Part shown: positions 7,907-14,789 of the stretch, in pieces | How positions within the stretch are numbered: position 1 is the stretch's first letter | How the letters are laid out: every line of letters starts with the position of its first letter | NCBI GenBank assembly: GCA_002348825.1 | Contig: DEBN01000185.1 | Coordinates: 1-14,940, forward strand | Origin: Gammaproteobacteria bacterium UBA2955 | GTDB lineage: Bacteria; Pseudomonadota; Gammaproteobacteria; Pseudomonadales; Azotimanducaceae | DNA length: 14,940 nt | Direction: 5' to 3' | Program-made: the position numbers and the translations under genes | The notes under the pieces: generated by a model | The model's input: the letters and a program-made list of their open reading frames with translations, nothing else | Told to the model about the DNA's origin: nothing | The model's database searches: none

Positions 7907-9499
7907 ATGAGCCTACTCAACGTTAAAAATTTGAGTGTCAGCTTTGTGACGAGAAACGGCACGGTAGAGGCGGTGCGTTCGGTAAGTCTCGATGTTAAAG
8001 AAAACGCACTGACGGCAATCATCGGCGAGAGCGGCTCAGGGAAATCGGTATTGTGTTACGCCTTGCTGGGTTTAATTCCAACGCCACCTGGACGCATCGA
8101 CGGCGGCGAAGCATGGTTCGAGGGCCAAGATCTATTGACGCTGTCCCAGCGCGACCTCAGGCGTGTGAGGGGCTCGCAAATAGGCATGGTGTTTCAAGAT
8201 CCAATGACATCTCTTAACCCGTTCCTACGCATCGGCGAGCAGCTCACCGAGCCGCTACTTCTGCATACGCAGCTTTCGAAAAAACAAGCCAAAACACGCG
8301 CCATCGAGCTGCTTGAAGAGGTAGGGCTGCAAGCTCCTGAGCAGGCCATGCAGGCGTACCCGTTCGAATTCTCTGGGGGCATGCGACAGCGTGTGATGAT
8401 CGCAATGGCGCTGATCAACGAACCAAAACTGCTGATCGCTGACGAGCCAACCACCGCACTTGATGCGACGATACAGGCGCAAATACTCGACCTTATAAAG
8501 TCGCTGCAGACAAGACGAGGGATCGGCGTGCTGTTCATAAGTCATGATTTAGCGGTAGTCGCGGAGATCGCGGACGAAATCCTAGTGATGGAAAAAGGCA
8601 ACGCGGTTGAAAGCGGAAATGCACGGGCGGTCATCGAGCGTCCACAACACGATTACACCAAGAAACTACTGGCCTCAATTCCCAGTGGTTCGCCTCGAAG
8701 CTACGCACCGAAGCCACAGACCCTTGTGAGTGTTGAAGGCTTAAAAACCTGGTTTTATCCCCATGCGAGCAAAAACCCTATTCGCGCGGTCGACGACGTA
8801 TCTTTAGCCATTCAGAGAGGCGAGGTATTGGGTCTCGTCGGCGAATCAGGCAGCGGCAAATCGACGCTCGGTCGATCGTTATTGAAACTCGTCAGCACCA
8901 CAGCGGGACAGATCCAATTCGACGGCATAGATTTATCAACAATTAACGCGCTGGAACTGAAAACGCTTCGACGGCGTATGCAGATGATCTTTCAGGACCC
9001 CTACTCTTCTTTGAATCCTCGAATGACGGTCTTTGACACACTGGCAGAACCACTTGTTCTGCACAACCTGGTCAACCGCTCGGATCTTAGCCGGGCGGTG
9101 CGAACTTTGATGGACGACGTAGGGCTTGCCCCGGGGTTTGCAAAAAAGTATCCGCACGAATTTTCAGGCGGTCAGCGACAACGAATCGCCATAGGGCGGG
9201 CTATCGCCACCAAGCCCGACTTCGTCGTAGCCGACGAACCCGTGTCCGCACTCGATGTCACCATACAGGCGCAGATACTCACGTTGCTTGGTGATCTCAA
9301 AGAGGAATACGGCATTACCATGCTATTTGTGTCACACGACTTAGCGGTTATTCGTCAAATATCAGACCGTGTAGCCGTAATGTACAACGGTAAACTCGAA
9401 GAAATCGGTCCCACCAAAGCCGTGTTCGAGCAGCCTGAAAGCGCTTATACGCGACGCCTACTCGAGGCCATCCCAGGCCAGCAGGCAGAGTTCGGTTGA
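7907..9499 (+). CDS. Fused dual-domain peptide ABC transporter ATPase (OppD-OppF type)
   Basis: A 530-residue protein joining two complete ABC ATPase domains that are separate OppD and OppF proteins in E. coli. The fusion resembles YejF-type architecture. Domain 1 (about 1-260) has Walker A GESGSGKS (40-47), Q-loop Gln97, signature FSGGMRQR (155-162), Walker B LLIADEP (175-181) and switch His213. Domain 2 (about 272-530) has GESGSGKST (312-320), Gln363, FSGGQRQR (419-426), VVADEP (440-445) and His477. All catalytic motifs are intact in both halves. Each domain ends in the oligopeptide-transporter C-terminal extension (HDYTKKLLASIP; SAYTRRLLEAIP). I prefer ATG 7907, seven bases after AAGGA (7895-7899); GTG 7904 is the alternative. 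It powers peptide import with OppABC and closes the forward cluster. Confidence 0.94.
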   Translation: MSLLNVKNLSVSFVTRNGTVEAVRSVSLDVKENALTAIIGESGSGKSVLCYALLGLIPTPPGRIDGGEAWFEGQDLLTLSQRDLRRVRGSQIGMVFQDPMTSLNPFLRIGEQLTEPLLLHTQLSKKQAKTRAIELLEEVGLQAPEQAMQAYPFEFSGGMRQRVMIAMALINEPKLLIADEPTTALDATIQAQILDLIKSLQTRRGIGVLFISHDLAVVAEIADEILVMEKGNAVESGNARAVIERPQHDYTKKLLASIPSGSPRSYAPKPQTLVSVEGLKTWFYPHASKNPIRAVDDVSLAIQRGEVLGLVGESGSGKSTLGRSLLKLVSTTAGQIQFDGIDLSTINALELKTLRRRMQMIFQDPYSSLNPRMTVFDTLAEPLVLHNLVNRSDLSRAVRTLMDDVGLAPGFAKKYPHEFSGGQRQRIAIGRAIATKPDFVVADEPVSALDVTIQAQILTLLGDLKEEYGITMLFVSHDLAVIRQISDRVAVMYNGKLEEIGPTKAVFEQPESAYTRRLLEAIPGQQAEFG

Positions 9500-9658
9500 A
9501 TCGCCGCCAAACCCAGCGCGCAGTGCGGACGGCTCAGCGGTTTATACACACCCTCGCTCAGCACTAATAACGCTGCAATACATAGCTGACCTTTCGGGAC
9601 AAAACGCGGTTGAACAAACGGGCCACCCTAGAGCCTGAGCAACGCCACTAACCCACGC

Positions 9659-9692
9659 AAAAAAAACCCGCTGATGCAGCACATCAACGGGT
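9659..9692 (-). terminator. Intrinsic terminator of the RNA-binding protein gene
   Basis: Read on the reverse strand, ACCCG-T-TGATG, loop TGCTG, then CATCA-G-CGGGT form a hairpin with two five-pair stems flanking one T/G wobble position. It is followed directly by eight T's (A-run at 9659-9666 on the forward strand). The hairpin begins 62 bases after the RRM gene stop. In the forward direction the hairpin is followed only by CCTCTCTGG, so it would be weaker for the opp cluster. I see no other terminator in the 9500-9658 gap. Confidence 0.85.
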
Positions 9693-9754
9693 CCTCTCTG
9701 GCGACTGTGATCGCCCGCCACAGCGCGGGCTATCCACCTGCAGCTATCTAACGA

Positions 9755-10045
9755 TTAGAAACGTCGGCCACCACCGCCGCCACCTGGTCGTCCACCACCG
9801 GAGCGTTCCTTGCTCTGAGCTTCGTTTACGCGCAATGCTCTGCCTTGGAAATCTTGACCGTTAAGAGCCTCGATCGCGGCGTCAGCGCCGTCTTCCATTT
9901 CGACGAATCCAAATCCTCGTGATCTACCGCTTTCGCGATCGGTAATGACCACTGCCGATGCCACACTGCCATGCTCTGCAAATTTAGCTTGCAGATCGTC
10001 ATCAGTAACCCCCCAAGCAAGGTTACCTACATATAGTTTCTTCAC
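9755..10045 (-). CDS. RRM RNA-binding protein, glycine-rich tail
   Basis: A 96-residue single RNA recognition motif protein. RNP2 is LYVGNL (4-9) and RNP1 is RGFGFVEM (43-50), with the aromatic residues that stack on RNA bases. The RRM spans about residues 2-75. A short tail follows that is almost only Gly, Arg and Ser and ends GGGRRF. Small bacterial proteins of this type bind single-stranded RNA and in some groups are cold-induced; the role here is not shown. The frame is open upstream to 10252, but the family start VKKLYVGNLAW corresponds to the GTG at 10045, which has AAGGAG 11 bases upstream (10057-10062). The extra 69 residues upstream are not family-like. It has its own terminator and probably its own promoter in the preceding AT-rich gap. 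Confidence 0.92.
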   Translation of the reverse strand: MKKLYVGNLAWGVTDDDLQAKFAEHGSVASAVVITDRESGRSRGFGFVEMEDGADAAIEALNGQDFQGRALRVNEAQSKERSGGGRPGGGGGGRRF

Positions 10046-10313
10046 AGCTCTTTTTGCTCCTTTAATCTTTAGTTTGATAAGCGCTGAGTTTCTCCTTACG
10101 GAGTCCTTCGACCAATCAAACCTAAGACCTTGACGAAATCCACTGCGAACATCACTGCCACGCGGGTATTTCACTATCGAGTTCAACAACCAGCGCACTG
10201 TGCGTTTGCCGGAAAAAGGAACAATCGGGCGACTTCCAGAAGGGTACGGCAAGGTTGGCTGAGGAACAATGGCTAATTTCTTTAGTTTTTATTTGCTAAA
10301 TTGGGGAAAAAGC
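10046..10313 (-). promoter_or_regulatory. Long upstream region / possible leader of the RRM gene
   Basis: About 270 bases separate the RRM gene start from the Nudix gene terminator. The distal part (10253-10313) is distinctly AT-rich and is a likely promoter region, but I could not identify a convincing -35/-10 pair. Nearer the gene, CTCC (10092-10095) and GGAG (10100-10103) form a small hairpin that could sequester a purine-rich element in the leader. That a long 5' leader exists is inferred from spacing. No coding sequence is supported here. Confidence 0.3.
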
Positions 10314-10339
10314 GTAACAACTTTAACTAGAGTTGTTAC
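10307..10339 (-). terminator. Intrinsic terminator overlapping the Nudix gene stop codon
   Basis: On the reverse strand, GTAACAACT (10339-10331) pairs perfectly with AGTTGTTAC (10322-10314). Two further inner pairs, one of them G-U, leave a four-base loop. A run of five T's (10311-10307) begins two bases after the stem. The stop codon of the Nudix gene (10325-10323) lies in the loop and 3' arm, so the 5' arm encodes the last residues of the protein (SNNSS). Confidence 0.8.
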
Positions 10340-10868
10340 TTTTGTACCACTTCCGGCGCATACGTAGGATAGATTCCTCCTCAGTATATTGCTCTAGCTC
10401 TTCTATTTTTACCCACGCTAGGTCCAAAGATTCTTCGCTTATCTGAAATTTTTCGCTGCTAGCTCGCATCTGATAACGAACATCGAAATGATGGTGAGCA
10501 GGATAAGTTTCGCGCGCCGGTATCTCATGAACGTCTAAATCAAAAATCTCATTGTCCAGCAGGTGCACCGCCAAGCCGGATTCTTCGTGCGCTTCGCGTA
10601 TCGCCACTCCCGGCGTATTGCCCTCACCGTCACTGTGCCCACCCAGCTGTAACCACATATTGAGCTTACGATGATGGGTCAGTAACACGTTTTGCCTTTT
10701 CGGGCAGACCAGCCAAGCTGAACCGGTTATGTGCCCGGGTAGACAGTCGCGCTCAAAGCAGTCCTCATGGCTCTGCAGCAACGCTTTAAAGCGCGCCACG
10801 ACGCGGCTTTCCTCGGGATAGCGCGTAGCATAGCGATCTATTGCTGAGAGCAGATTGCGTCTGTGCAT
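10323..10868 (-). CDS. Nudix hydrolase
   Basis: A 181-residue Nudix-fold pyrophosphohydrolase that would cleave a nucleoside diphosphate linked to another moiety; the substrate cannot be assigned. The Nudix box runs from Gly77 to Leu99. Its metal-binding core REAHEESGL (91-99) is intact. The first conserved glutamate of GX5EX7REUXEEXGU falls on Gly83 here, with Glu82 one position early. An N-terminal helical part (1-45) precedes the fold, with HRRNLLSAIDRYA at its start. I chose ATG 10868 because this segment is how related proteins begin; the frame extends to an ATG at 10916 with no ribosome binding site at either. The C-terminal SNNSS is encoded within a terminator stem. It is divergent from the monooxygenase-like gene. 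Confidence 0.88.
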   Translation of the reverse strand: MHRRNLLSAIDRYATRYPEESRVVARFKALLQSHEDCFERDCLPGHITGSAWLVCPKRQNVLLTHHRKLNMWLQLGGHSDGEGNTPGVAIREAHEESGLAVHLLDNEIFDLDVHEIPARETYPAHHHFDVRYQMRASSEKFQISEESLDLAWVKIEELEQYTEEESILRMRRKWYKSNNSS

Positions 10869-10972
10869 AAGAGGCCCTATTCTGAAACCCGGTGCGAGTG
10901 TATACGCTGGCATCATTTATTTAGCAATCACTGATCTTTAATCGATCACCGTTCAATGATGAGGAGAGGCAC

Positions 10973-11257
10973 ATGTTGGCAGTTATCGCCAAATTAAACG
11001 TTAAAGAGGGTTCTGAGGCGGCTTTTGAAGAAGTTATGCTCAATCTGGCAGAACAAGTAAACGCGAACGAACCGGGCTGCCATATGTACAAACTGTGCAA
11101 AGACGGCGATGGCAATTACGTGGTGATGGAACTGTACGAGGATGAAGCCGCTGTGGAGGCACACGGTAACTCCGACCACTTCAAAGCGTCCGGTGCGGGT
11201 TTTAAAGGTTTGATGGGCGGTCCACCAGAAATTACGCGCATGCACGTAGTGGGGTAA
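10973..11257 (+). CDS. Antibiotic biosynthesis monooxygenase (ABM) domain protein
   Basis: A 94-residue single-domain protein of the dimeric ferredoxin-like ABM fold. Family features include MLAVIAKLNVKEG (1-13), the NEPGCHMYKLCKD stretch (52-64) around the conserved glycine, the ELYEDEAAVEAHGNSDHF region (73-90 region of the typical YEDxxAxxxH pattern) and the C-terminal ITRMHVVG. Relatives such as YgiN act on quinols or other aromatics without bound cofactor, and many have unknown substrates. The start is well supported by GAGGAGAGG (10960-10968) just upstream of the ATG. It stands alone, with a terminator right after the stop. Confidence 0.88.
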   Translation: MLAVIAKLNVKEGSEAAFEEVMLNLAEQVNANEPGCHMYKLCKDGDGNYVVMELYEDEAAVEAHGNSDHFKASGAGFKGLMGGPPEITRMHVVG

Positions 11258-11265
11258 ACCCCTGC

Positions 11266-11304
11266 TGTAGGGTCAAAGCGTTCGCTCTGGCCCTACACGC
11301 TTTT
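11266..11304 (+). terminator. Intrinsic terminator after the ABM gene
   Basis: TGTAGGGTC (11266-11274) pairs with GGCCCTACA (11289-11297), one G-U included. A smaller inner stem around GCGTTCGC is possible, and TTTT follows at 11301-11304. It lies in the 59-base gap between the convergent ABM and cobT genes. The symmetric stem may also stop reverse-strand transcripts from cobT, though no T-run is seen on that side. Confidence 0.75.
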
Positions 11305-11316
11305 GATTACCCGAGC

Positions 11317-13128
11317 TCAATCTTTGACGTCGAAAAGTTCGGCGAGTTGTTCGGTCATCGCCCCACCCAATTGTTCAGCATCCGTTATCGTCACCGCGCG
11401 CTTGTAGTGATGGGTGACATCATGGCCAATGCCAATCGCCACAAGTTCCACCGGCGAGTGGTTTTCAATCATATCGATCGCGTACTTAAGGTGCTGCTCC
11501 AGAAAGTTACTTGGATTCACCAGCAGGGTGGAGTTATCGACCGGCAATCCATCTGAAATCACCATCATCACCTTACGCTGTTCATTGCGCGTGACGATGC
11601 GGTTATGCGCCCATATCAAAGCCTCGCCATCGATGTTCTCTTTAAGCAGTTCCTCGCGCATCATCAAGCCTAAGTTACGTCGCGCTCTGGACCATGGATC
11701 ATCCGCAGATTTGTAGACGATGTGTCGAATGTCATTCAGTCGCCCAGGATTAGACGGTTTACTGGCATTGATCCAATCCTCTCTGGACTGTCCCCCCCGC
11801 CATGCACGGGTGGTAAACCCAAGAATCTCCACCCGCACTGAGCACCGCTCTAAAGTACGACCCATAATGTCGGCACACATGGCGGCAATGGTGATCGAGC
11901 GCCCACGCATAGAACCGGAACTGTCTATGAGCAAAGTCACTACCGTGTCGCGGAATTTCATTTCCTTTTCTTGTTTATACGCCAGCGGATTCATTGGATC
12001 GATGATCACTTGGGTCAGACGCGCCGCGTCCAGCATGCCTTCTTCCAGATCGAACTCCCAGGTGCGGTTTTGCTTGGCCATAAGCCGACGCTGCAGACGA
12101 TTCGCCAGCTTCGATGTGGCGTGATGCAGAGTCTGCAGTTGCTGGTCGAGCAAGCGCCTGAGTCGAGTCAATTCTTCCGCGTCGCAGAGTTCTTCGGCTT
12201 TGATTATTTCGTCGTATTTTTCGGTAAAACTTGAATAGTTAAAGTCCACAGCAATACGCCCAGCGTCATCTGGCATCGGCACTGGGGCTTCATCTGGATC
12301 GGCCTCGCCCGCAGCGTCGTCCATGTCCGCGTGCGCATCCATTTCTACGGTGGTCGCTTCCCCGTCGGTGCTTTCGTCACCACCCGCCTCTTCATCAAGC
12401 ATTACGTCTTCGGGACTGAATTCCGCGTCCGAGTCCTGCGATTCGTCCATGGTCTCGACGTCATCGGGATTGGTTTCACCATCCATGGGGTCGTCGAGGT
12501 CTATGGGTAGCCCCAGATCAGCGATAATACTGCGGCACACATTCGCGAACTGCGCCTGATCGCCAACATGTGAGCGCAGCGCATCGATGTGTTCCCCCGC
12601 GCTTTCCAGCACATGCTCGCGCCAGTATTGCACCACGTTCTCCGCGCTGGGCGGCAATTCTCGTCCGGTCAATTGCTGACGCACGATCAACCCTACCGCT
12701 ACCGACAAGGGCGCGTCTGCCTCCGCAGTGACCGTATCAAAAGCCGCCTGCCGACACTGCACTTCGAGGTGCGCATCTAGGTTGCCAGCGACCCCTTCCA
12801 TGCGTTGCGCACCCAGAGAAGCGATACGCGCCGACTCAATCCATTCGAACATTTCCTGAGCAGGCCCACCTTGAGGACTAAAGCGAGCATGCAACTGGGC
12901 GTTATGGTGTCGGTAACGCAAGGCGTATTCGTCTCCGATACCGCGCACCGCGTCTATTTCTGCCGCGCTTGCGCCTTGGGACGGCAACGGCAGCCGTAGC
13001 CGATCGCCTTGGGCAGCAGGCGCCCCAGGGCCAAAATTGACGTCTAACTCATCATTTTCAGCAATCGCCCGGATAGCCGCGGTGGTTGCCCGCTTAAAAG
13101 GTTCAAGCGGGTTATCGACTTCATTCAT
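11317..13128 (-). CDS. cobT: Cobaltochelatase subunit CobT (VWA protein)
   Basis: A 603-residue protein of the CobT family. With CobS it forms the ATPase part of the aerobic cobaltochelatase, which with CobN inserts cobalt into hydrogenobyrinic acid a,c-diamide. The N-terminal domain (1-210) has the family opening ([18 protein letters not shown], 6-23). A strongly acidic linker follows (about 211-288), then the conserved [16 protein letters not shown] (294-309). The C-terminal VWA domain has MIDAS DSSGS (402-406), a threonine near 439-440 and SDG (525-527), plus CobT's [15 protein letters not shown] (357-371). Length and domain order are normal for the family. The ATG is seven bases after the cobS stop with no clear ribosome binding site, so translation may be coupled. 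No CobN or other corrin gene is in view. Confidence 0.92.
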   Translation of the reverse strand: MNEVDNPLEPFKRATTAAIRAIAENDELDVNFGPGAPAAQGDRLRLPLPSQGASAAEIDAVRGIGDEYALRYRHHNAQLHARFSPQGGPAQEMFEWIESARIASLGAQRMEGVAGNLDAHLEVQCRQAAFDTVTAEADAPLSVAVGLIVRQQLTGRELPPSAENVVQYWREHVLESAGEHIDALRSHVGDQAQFANVCRSIIADLGLPIDLDDPMDGETNPDDVETMDESQDSDAEFSPEDVMLDEEAGGDESTDGEATTVEMDAHADMDDAAGEADPDEAPVPMPDDAGRIAVDFNYSSFTEKYDEIIKAEELCDAEELTRLRRLLDQQLQTLHHATSKLANRLQRRLMAKQNRTWEFDLEEGMLDAARLTQVIIDPMNPLAYKQEKEMKFRDTVVTLLIDSSGSMRGRSITIAAMCADIMGRTLERCSVRVEILGFTTRAWRGGQSREDWINASKPSNPGRLNDIRHIVYKSADDPWSRARRNLGLMMREELLKENIDGEALIWAHNRIVTRNEQRKVMMVISDGLPVDNSTLLVNPSNFLEQHLKYAIDMIENHSPVELVAIGIGHDVTHHYKRAVTITDAEQLGGAMTEQLAELFDVKD

Positions 13129-13135
13129 CGGTGGT

Positions 13136-14140
13136 TTATGCCGACTTTAACGTGATGCCAGCAGTAGCATCGCCCAAATCTTCGCCTAGGCAGCGCTGGT
13201 AATATTCGGCAACCACCGGCCGCTCGAGTTCGTCGCATTTGTTGAGGAATGTCACTCTGAACGCAAACCCTACATCGCCGAAGATTTCGCTGTTTTGCGC
13301 CCAGGTGAGCACCGTGCGTGGCGACATGACAGTGGAGACATCGCCATTCACAAAACCCTTGCGGGTAAGATCCGCAACGCTAACCATATTAGCGATCAGG
13401 CGTTGACCCTTTGCTCCCTTGGCAAAAGCTGCGACCTTGCCCTTAATGATTTCGACTTCCGCCTCATGATCCAGGTAGTTCAAGGTGGACACGATACTCC
13501 AGCGGTCCATTTGTCCTTGGTTGATTTGTTGGGTGCCATGGTACAGACCAGTGGTATCGCCCAAACCCACCGTGTTAGTGGTGGAAAACAACCTAAAGAA
13601 TGGGTTCGGATCAATCACCTTATTTTGATCGAGCAAGGTGAGTTTACCCTCCACCTCCAAGATTCGTTGTATGACGAACATCACATCCGGCCGTCCGGCA
13701 TCGTACTCATCGAAGACCAAGGCTACTGGGTGCTGCAGCGCCCAAGGCAAAATGCCTTCGCGAAATTCCGTGATCTGCTTGCCGTCCTGTAAAACGATCG
13801 CATCCTTGCCAATGAGGTCAATACGACTGATGTGACTGTCCAAATTAACTCGAATACACGGCCAGTTAAGGCGTGCCGCTACCTGTTCAATGTGCGTCGA
13901 CTTGCCGGTACCGTGATAACCCTGCACCATGACTCGACGGTTATGCGCAAACCCCGCCAAAATGGCCAGGGTTGTATCGCGATCAAACCGATAATCCGAA
14001 TCGATCTCCGGGACATAATCTGTCCTTTGACTAAACGCCGGTACCGATAGTTCTTGATCAATTCCAAATGCATCACGCACACTTACCGTGGTATCCGGAG
14101 TGAAGGATGGGGTTATTCCAGCCGCTGCTTGATCAGACAC
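13136..14140 (-). CDS. cobS: Cobaltochelatase subunit CobS (AAA+ ATPase)
   Basis: A 334-residue AAA+ ATPase of the MoxR/CobS group, matching the usual CobS length of about 330. It carries Walker [10 protein letters not shown] (74-82), the CobS-typical [15 protein letters not shown] (103-117), Walker [14 protein letters not shown] (140-152) and sensor 1 [10 protein letters not shown] (186-195). [17 protein letters not shown] follows at 198-214. With CobT it forms the ring that drives metal insertion by CobN. The start is GTG 14140, preceded by AGGA (14151-14148) at seven bases. An ATG two bases upstream of that GTG is out of frame and meets a stop after three codons. It leads the cobS-cobT unit and is divergent from a histidine phosphatase gene. 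Confidence 0.93.
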   Translation of the reverse strand: MSDQAAAGITPSFTPDTTVSVRDAFGIDQELSVPAFSQRTDYVPEIDSDYRFDRDTTLAILAGFAHNRRVMVQGYHGTGKSTHIEQVAARLNWPCIRVNLDSHISRIDLIGKDAIVLQDGKQITEFREGILPWALQHPVALVFDEYDAGRPDVMFVIQRILEVEGKLTLLDQNKVIDPNPFFRLFSTTNTVGLGDTTGLYHGTQQINQGQMDRWSIVSTLNYLDHEAEVEIIKGKVAAFAKGAKGQRLIANMVSVADLTRKGFVNGDVSTVMSPRTVLTWAQNSEIFGDVGFAFRVTFLNKCDELERPVVAEYYQRCLGEDLGDATAGITLKSA

Positions 14141-14231
14141 GCATAATTCCTAGACATTGTTTTAGGGCGATATTGTAGGCAACCGGACACTAAATCTCGA
14201 GCACTGGTAACGAATTACAGGAGCAGTATTT

Positions 14232-14789
14232 ATGACAAAAATCCACCTGGTTCGACACGGTAAAGCCGCGGCAGGATTCGGTAGCCACAAAGATCCTGGC
14301 CTGGACGAATTAGGGCGCAACCAGGCGCAGGCCGTTGCAGCCATGCTGCATAAACGGCACGACAACGATCGACCGCGCTTGTTTTCAAGCCCGCTGGCGC
14401 GGGCGCTCGAGACGTCTCAGCCACTCGCAGCAAAGTGGGATTGTGAAGTCGGCATCGAGTCCAGAGTTGCTGAAATACCGTCGCCTACTGAGGATTTACG
14501 AGAACGTGCGCAATGGCTGCAAAACGCAATGCAGGGAGGATGGTCCGCGTTGTCCGAGGGCGCCCAAGCATGGCGTCAGGCGCTGGTTGACCATTTGTTG
14601 AGCCAAACCAGCGATTGCATCGTATTCAGCCACTTTGTCGCCATTAACGCCGCTGTAGGCGCCGCGACGAACGACGATCGAATGCGTATTTTCGCCCCAG
14701 ACAATTGCTCCGTAACTACCCTCGAAAACAGGGACGGACGACTCGCTGTTGTGGCGTTGGGGGTTAGCGCAGACACGCAGGTCAACTAA
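14232..14789 (+). CDS. Histidine phosphatase family protein
   Basis: A 185-residue member of the phosphoglycerate-mutase-like histidine phosphatase superfamily. The phosphorylated histidine is His9 in LVRHGKA (6-12). A second basic pocket residue lies in SSPLARALET (52-61), an acidic residue is Glu81, and the second histidine is His134 in VFSHFVAINA (131-140). The length is near that of SixA-like and alpha-ribazole phosphatase proteins, and the substrate cannot be told from sequence. The divergent cobS-cobT makes a corrin-pathway phosphatase (CobC-like) conceivable, but the superfamily is too broad for that to carry weight. The start ATG has AGGAG eight bases upstream (14219-14223). The next reading frame on the other strand may overlap its end by three or four bases. 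Confidence 0.88.
   Translation: MTKIHLVRHGKAAAGFGSHKDPGLDELGRNQAQAVAAMLHKRHDNDRPRLFSSPLARALETSQPLAAKWDCEVGIESRVAEIPSPTEDLRERAQWLQNAMQGGWSALSEGAQAWRQALVDHLLSQTSDCIVFSHFVAINAAVGAATNDDRMRIFAPDNCSVTTLENRDGRLAVVALGVSADTQVN

Noticed and set aside
4436..9499. Reading the transporter as a YejABEF system
   Set aside because: The ATPase fusion resembles YejF, but the binding protein and both permeases carry OppA, OppB and OppC features, so Opp is the better name.
10046..10252. N-terminal extension of the RRM protein by 69 residues
   Set aside because: The extension is not family-like, and a Shine-Dalgarno precedes the GTG at 10045 that gives the standard RRM start.
11347..13000. Several long open frames antisense to cobT and cobS
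   Set aside because: They are shadows of well-supported genes, with no family resemblance or ribosome binding sites.
14141..14231. Cobalamin riboswitch upstream of cobS
   Set aside because: The gap is only 91 bases and I find no B12-box-like motif; it is too short for a full riboswitch.
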